From the NCBI RefSeq assembly GCF_016031655.1, contig NZ_JACCHQ010000016.1:1-64000 (forward strand): a stretch of DNA of 64,000 nt. The letters run 5' to 3'. The notes under the pieces are model-generated. The model was not told where the DNA came from. It saw only the letters and a list, made by a program, of their open reading frames with translations, and made no database searches. This DNA comes from Bradyrhizobium glycinis. Lineage in GTDB: Bacteria; Pseudomonadota; Alphaproteobacteria; Rhizobiales; Xanthobacteraceae. The position numbers and the translations under genes were made by a program. Positions 62,100 to 64,000 of the stretch are shown piece after piece. How positions within the stretch are numbered: position 1 is the stretch's first letter; every line of letters begins with the position of its first letter.

Positions 62100-64000
62100 A
62101 TGGACAGCGTCGCGACTGAGCAGAAGCCACAGGTGGACGAGCGCTTCGATACCGCACGGATCACCGCCGCGGTCGATGCGCTCGCCGAGAAGCACGAGGG
62201 GCGCGAGGACGCGTTCCGCACGGCGATGGCGCTATTGCTCAAGGCGGAGCTGATCGCGGCGCGCGCCGCCGCCCAGGCGATCCTTCTGAAGGACCGCCAC
62301 GGCCGCCGCTGCGCCGAGCGGCTGTGCCACGTGCAGGACGAGATCATCCGCATCCTGTATTCGGCCGCGACGCGCCATCTCTACCGCTCGCCGATCCCGA
62401 GCGGCGCCGAGCGCATGGCGGTGGTGGCGACCGGCGGCTACGGCCGCGGCCTGATGGCCCCGGAATCGGACATCGATCTGCTGTTCATCCTGCCCTACAA
62501 GCAGACCGCCTGGGGCGAGCAGGTCGCCGAAGCGATCCTCTATTGCCTCTGGGACATGGGGCTGAAGGTCGGTCACGCCACGCGATCGGTCGACGAATCG
62601 ATCCGGCAGGCGCGCGGCGACATGACGATCCGCACTGCGATCCTGGAGACGCGGTTCCTCACCGGCGACAAGCCGCTCTATGAGGAGCTGGTCGAGCGCT
62701 TCGACAAGGAAGTGGTGCAGGGCACCGCGTCCGAATTCGTCACCGCAAAGCTCGCCGAGCGCGAGGAGCGCCACCGCCGCGGCGGCCAGTCGCGCTACCT
62801 GGTCGAGCCCAACGTCAAGGACGGCAAGGGGGCCTTGCGCGACCTGCACACGCTGTTCTGGATCGCCAAATACGTCTACCGCGTGCGCGATACCCACGAG
62901 TTGGTCGGGCGCGGCGTGTTCGACGCACAGGAATATCGCACCTTCCGCCGCTGCGCCGATTTCCTCTGGTCGGTGCGCTGCAATCTGCATTTCTACTGCA
63001 ACCGCGCCGAGGAGCGCCTGTCCTTCGACCTCCAGCGCGAGATCGCGATACGTCTCGGCTACACCTCGCATCCGGGCATGCAGGACGTCGAGCGCTTCAT
63101 GAAGCATTACTTCCTGGTCGCCAAGGAAGTCGGCAACCTCACCGCCATCCTCTGCGCCAAGCTCGAGGACCAGCAGGCCAAGCCCGCCCCGGTGCTGAGC
63201 CGGATGATGGCGCGGCTGCGACCCAGCGCGGTGAAGCGGCGCGTCCCCGACAGCGACGACTTCATCGTAGACAACAACCGTATCAACGTCGCCGCGCCCG
63301 ACGTGTTCAAGCACGACCCGGTCAATCTGATCCGCATCTTCCGCCTCGCGCAGAAGAACAACCTCGCCTTCCACCCGGATGCGATGCGCGACGTGACGCG
63401 CTCGCTCGGCCTGATCAACGCGGGCTTGCGCGAGAATCCCGAGGCCAACCGGCTGTTCATGGAGATCCTGACCTCCGACAATGCCGAGATCGTGCTGCGG
63501 CGGATGAACGAGACCGGCGTGCTCGGCCACTTCATCCGCGCCTTCGGCAAGATCGTCTCGATGATGCAGTTCAACATGTATCATCACTACACCGTCGACG
63601 AGCACCTGATCCGCTGCATCGGCTTCCTGCAGGACATCGAGCGCGGCGGCATCGAGGAGTTCGCGCTGGCGAGCGACCTGTTCCGCAAGATCCGGTCCGA
63701 GCACCGCGCGGTGATCTATATCGCAACGCTGCTGCACGACGTCGCCAAGGGCCGGCCCGAGGACCACTCCATCGCCGGCGCCAAGGTGGCGCGGCGGCTC
63801 TGCCCGCGGCTCGGCTTCAGCCCAGCCGACACCGAGCTCGTGGCCTGGCTGATCGAAGAGCACCTGACGATGTCCACGGTCGCGCAGTCGCGCGACCTCT
63901 CCGACCGCAAGACCATCGAGAATTTCGCTGCCGTGGTGCAGTCTGTCGAGCAGATGAAGCTGCTGACCATCCTGACCACCGCCGACATCCGCGGCGTCGG
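62100..64000 (+). CDS. glnD: [Protein-PII] uridylyltransferase/uridylyl-removing enzyme, N-terminal part (cut by window edge)
   Basis: The bifunctional nitrogen sensor that uridylylates PII (GlnB/GlnK) when nitrogen is short and removes UMP when glutamine is high. 633 codons are visible and the frame is open at the right edge; GlnD usually has about 900 or more residues. The nucleotidyltransferase site 'GGYGRGLMAPESDIDLLF' has GGYGRG at 112-117 and metal ligands Asp124 and Asp126. The HD phosphodiesterase region has 'HHYTVDEHLIR' near 494-504 and 'TLLHDVAKG' near 544-552. The C-terminal ACT domains lie beyond the window. A stop codon in frame two codons upstream fixes ATG 62100 as the first possible start. 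Confidence 0.95.
   Translation, partial: MDSVATEQKPQVDERFDTARITAAVDALAEKHEGREDAFRTAMALLLKAELIAARAAAQAILLKDRHGRRCAERLCHVQDEIIRILYSAATRHLYRSPIPSGAERMAVVATGGYGRGLMAPESDIDLLFILPYKQTAWGEQVAEAILYCLWDMGLKVGHATRSVDESIRQARGDMTIRTAILETRFLTGDKPLYEELVERFDKEVVQGTASEFVTAKLAEREERHRRGGQSRYLVEPNVKDGKGALRDLHTLFWIAKYVYRVRDTHELVGRGVFDAQEYRTFRRCADFLWSVRCNLHFYCNRAEERLSFDLQREIAIRLGYTSHPGMQDVERFMKHYFLVAKEVGNLTAILCAKLEDQQAKPAPVLSRMMARLRPSAVKRRVPDSDDFIVDNNRINVAAPDVFKHDPVNLIRIFRLAQKNNLAFHPDAMRDVTRSLGLINAGLRENPEANRLFMEILTSDNAEIVLRRMNETGVLGHFIRAFGKIVSMMQFNMYHHYTVDEHLIRCIGFLQDIERGGIEEFALASDLFRKIRSEHRAVIYIATLLHDVAKGRPEDHSIAGAKVARRLCPRLGFSPADTELVAWLIEEHLTMSTVAQSRDLSDRKTIENFAAVVQSVEQMKLLTILTTADIRGV

Noticed and set aside
62232..63863. 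543-codon minus-strand open frame
   Set aside because: It is antisense to glnD, whose motifs are unambiguous.

Overview
The window is high-GC alphaproteobacterial DNA and looks like Bradyrhizobium or a very close relative. The evidence is an amino acid:[carrier protein] ligase with the length and zinc ligands of the B. japonicum enzyme, typical rhizobial versions of glnD, mutS, ispG, rpmF and a Zur-type Fur protein, and many large GC-rich inverted-repeat elements between genes. The content is mostly chromosomal and metabolic. The only insertion-sequence trace is a truncated ISAs1-type transposase at the left edge. I saw no tRNA, rRNA or CRISPR array.

Layout. 1-12975 is a nitrogen-scavenging block. 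A minus-strand run urtA-B-C-D-E, fmdA, fmdB, amiE encodes an ABC importer for urea or short amides plus formamidase and aliphatic amidase. Divergent from it is a plus-strand gene for a very unusual sensor: an NCS1 nucleobase/allantoin-type permease fused to a cysteine-rich module, a histidine kinase and a receiver, overlapping a REC-LuxR response regulator. A good sigma-54 promoter precedes the sensor. 13209-18457 holds a Baeyer-Villiger-type monooxygenase, a secreted trypsin-like protease, a HAD hydrolase and the methionine-salvage pair mtnP-mtnA. 18549-22350 is an enigmatic aminoacyl-carrier-protein system: carrier protein, acyl-CoA-dehydrogenase-like flavoprotein, amino acid:CP ligase and a GNAT-like protein. 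22509-30614 has two GGDEF/EAL proteins flanking a tripartite tricarboxylate transporter (TctC, B, A).

30836-44666 is mixed housekeeping: rpmF, mtgA, an FPP-type synthase, a secreted caspase-like protein, a GFA protein, an NTF2-like protein, a class A beta-lactamase, a CPA1 Na+/H+ antiporter, a TauD dioxygenase with a cell-wall amidase, and zur-eamA-ispG. 44823-48053 is a marR-emrA-emrB efflux operon. 48198-51021 has a kinase-like protein and a chemoreceptor. 51276-55023 is an aromatic-degradation group (pcaF, a hydroxyquinol-type intradiol dioxygenase, pcaH, pcaG). 55370 to the end has mutS, a soluble triple-PAS chemoreceptor, a membrane protein, an OsmC protein and the 5' part of glnD.

The two most distinctive systems are the permease-kinase/LuxR pair beside the amide importer, and the carrier-protein aminoacylation cluster. 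Starts were chosen from Shine-Dalgarno spacing and family length, and several differ from the longest possible reading frame. Transmembrane counts and domain borders are estimates by eye.
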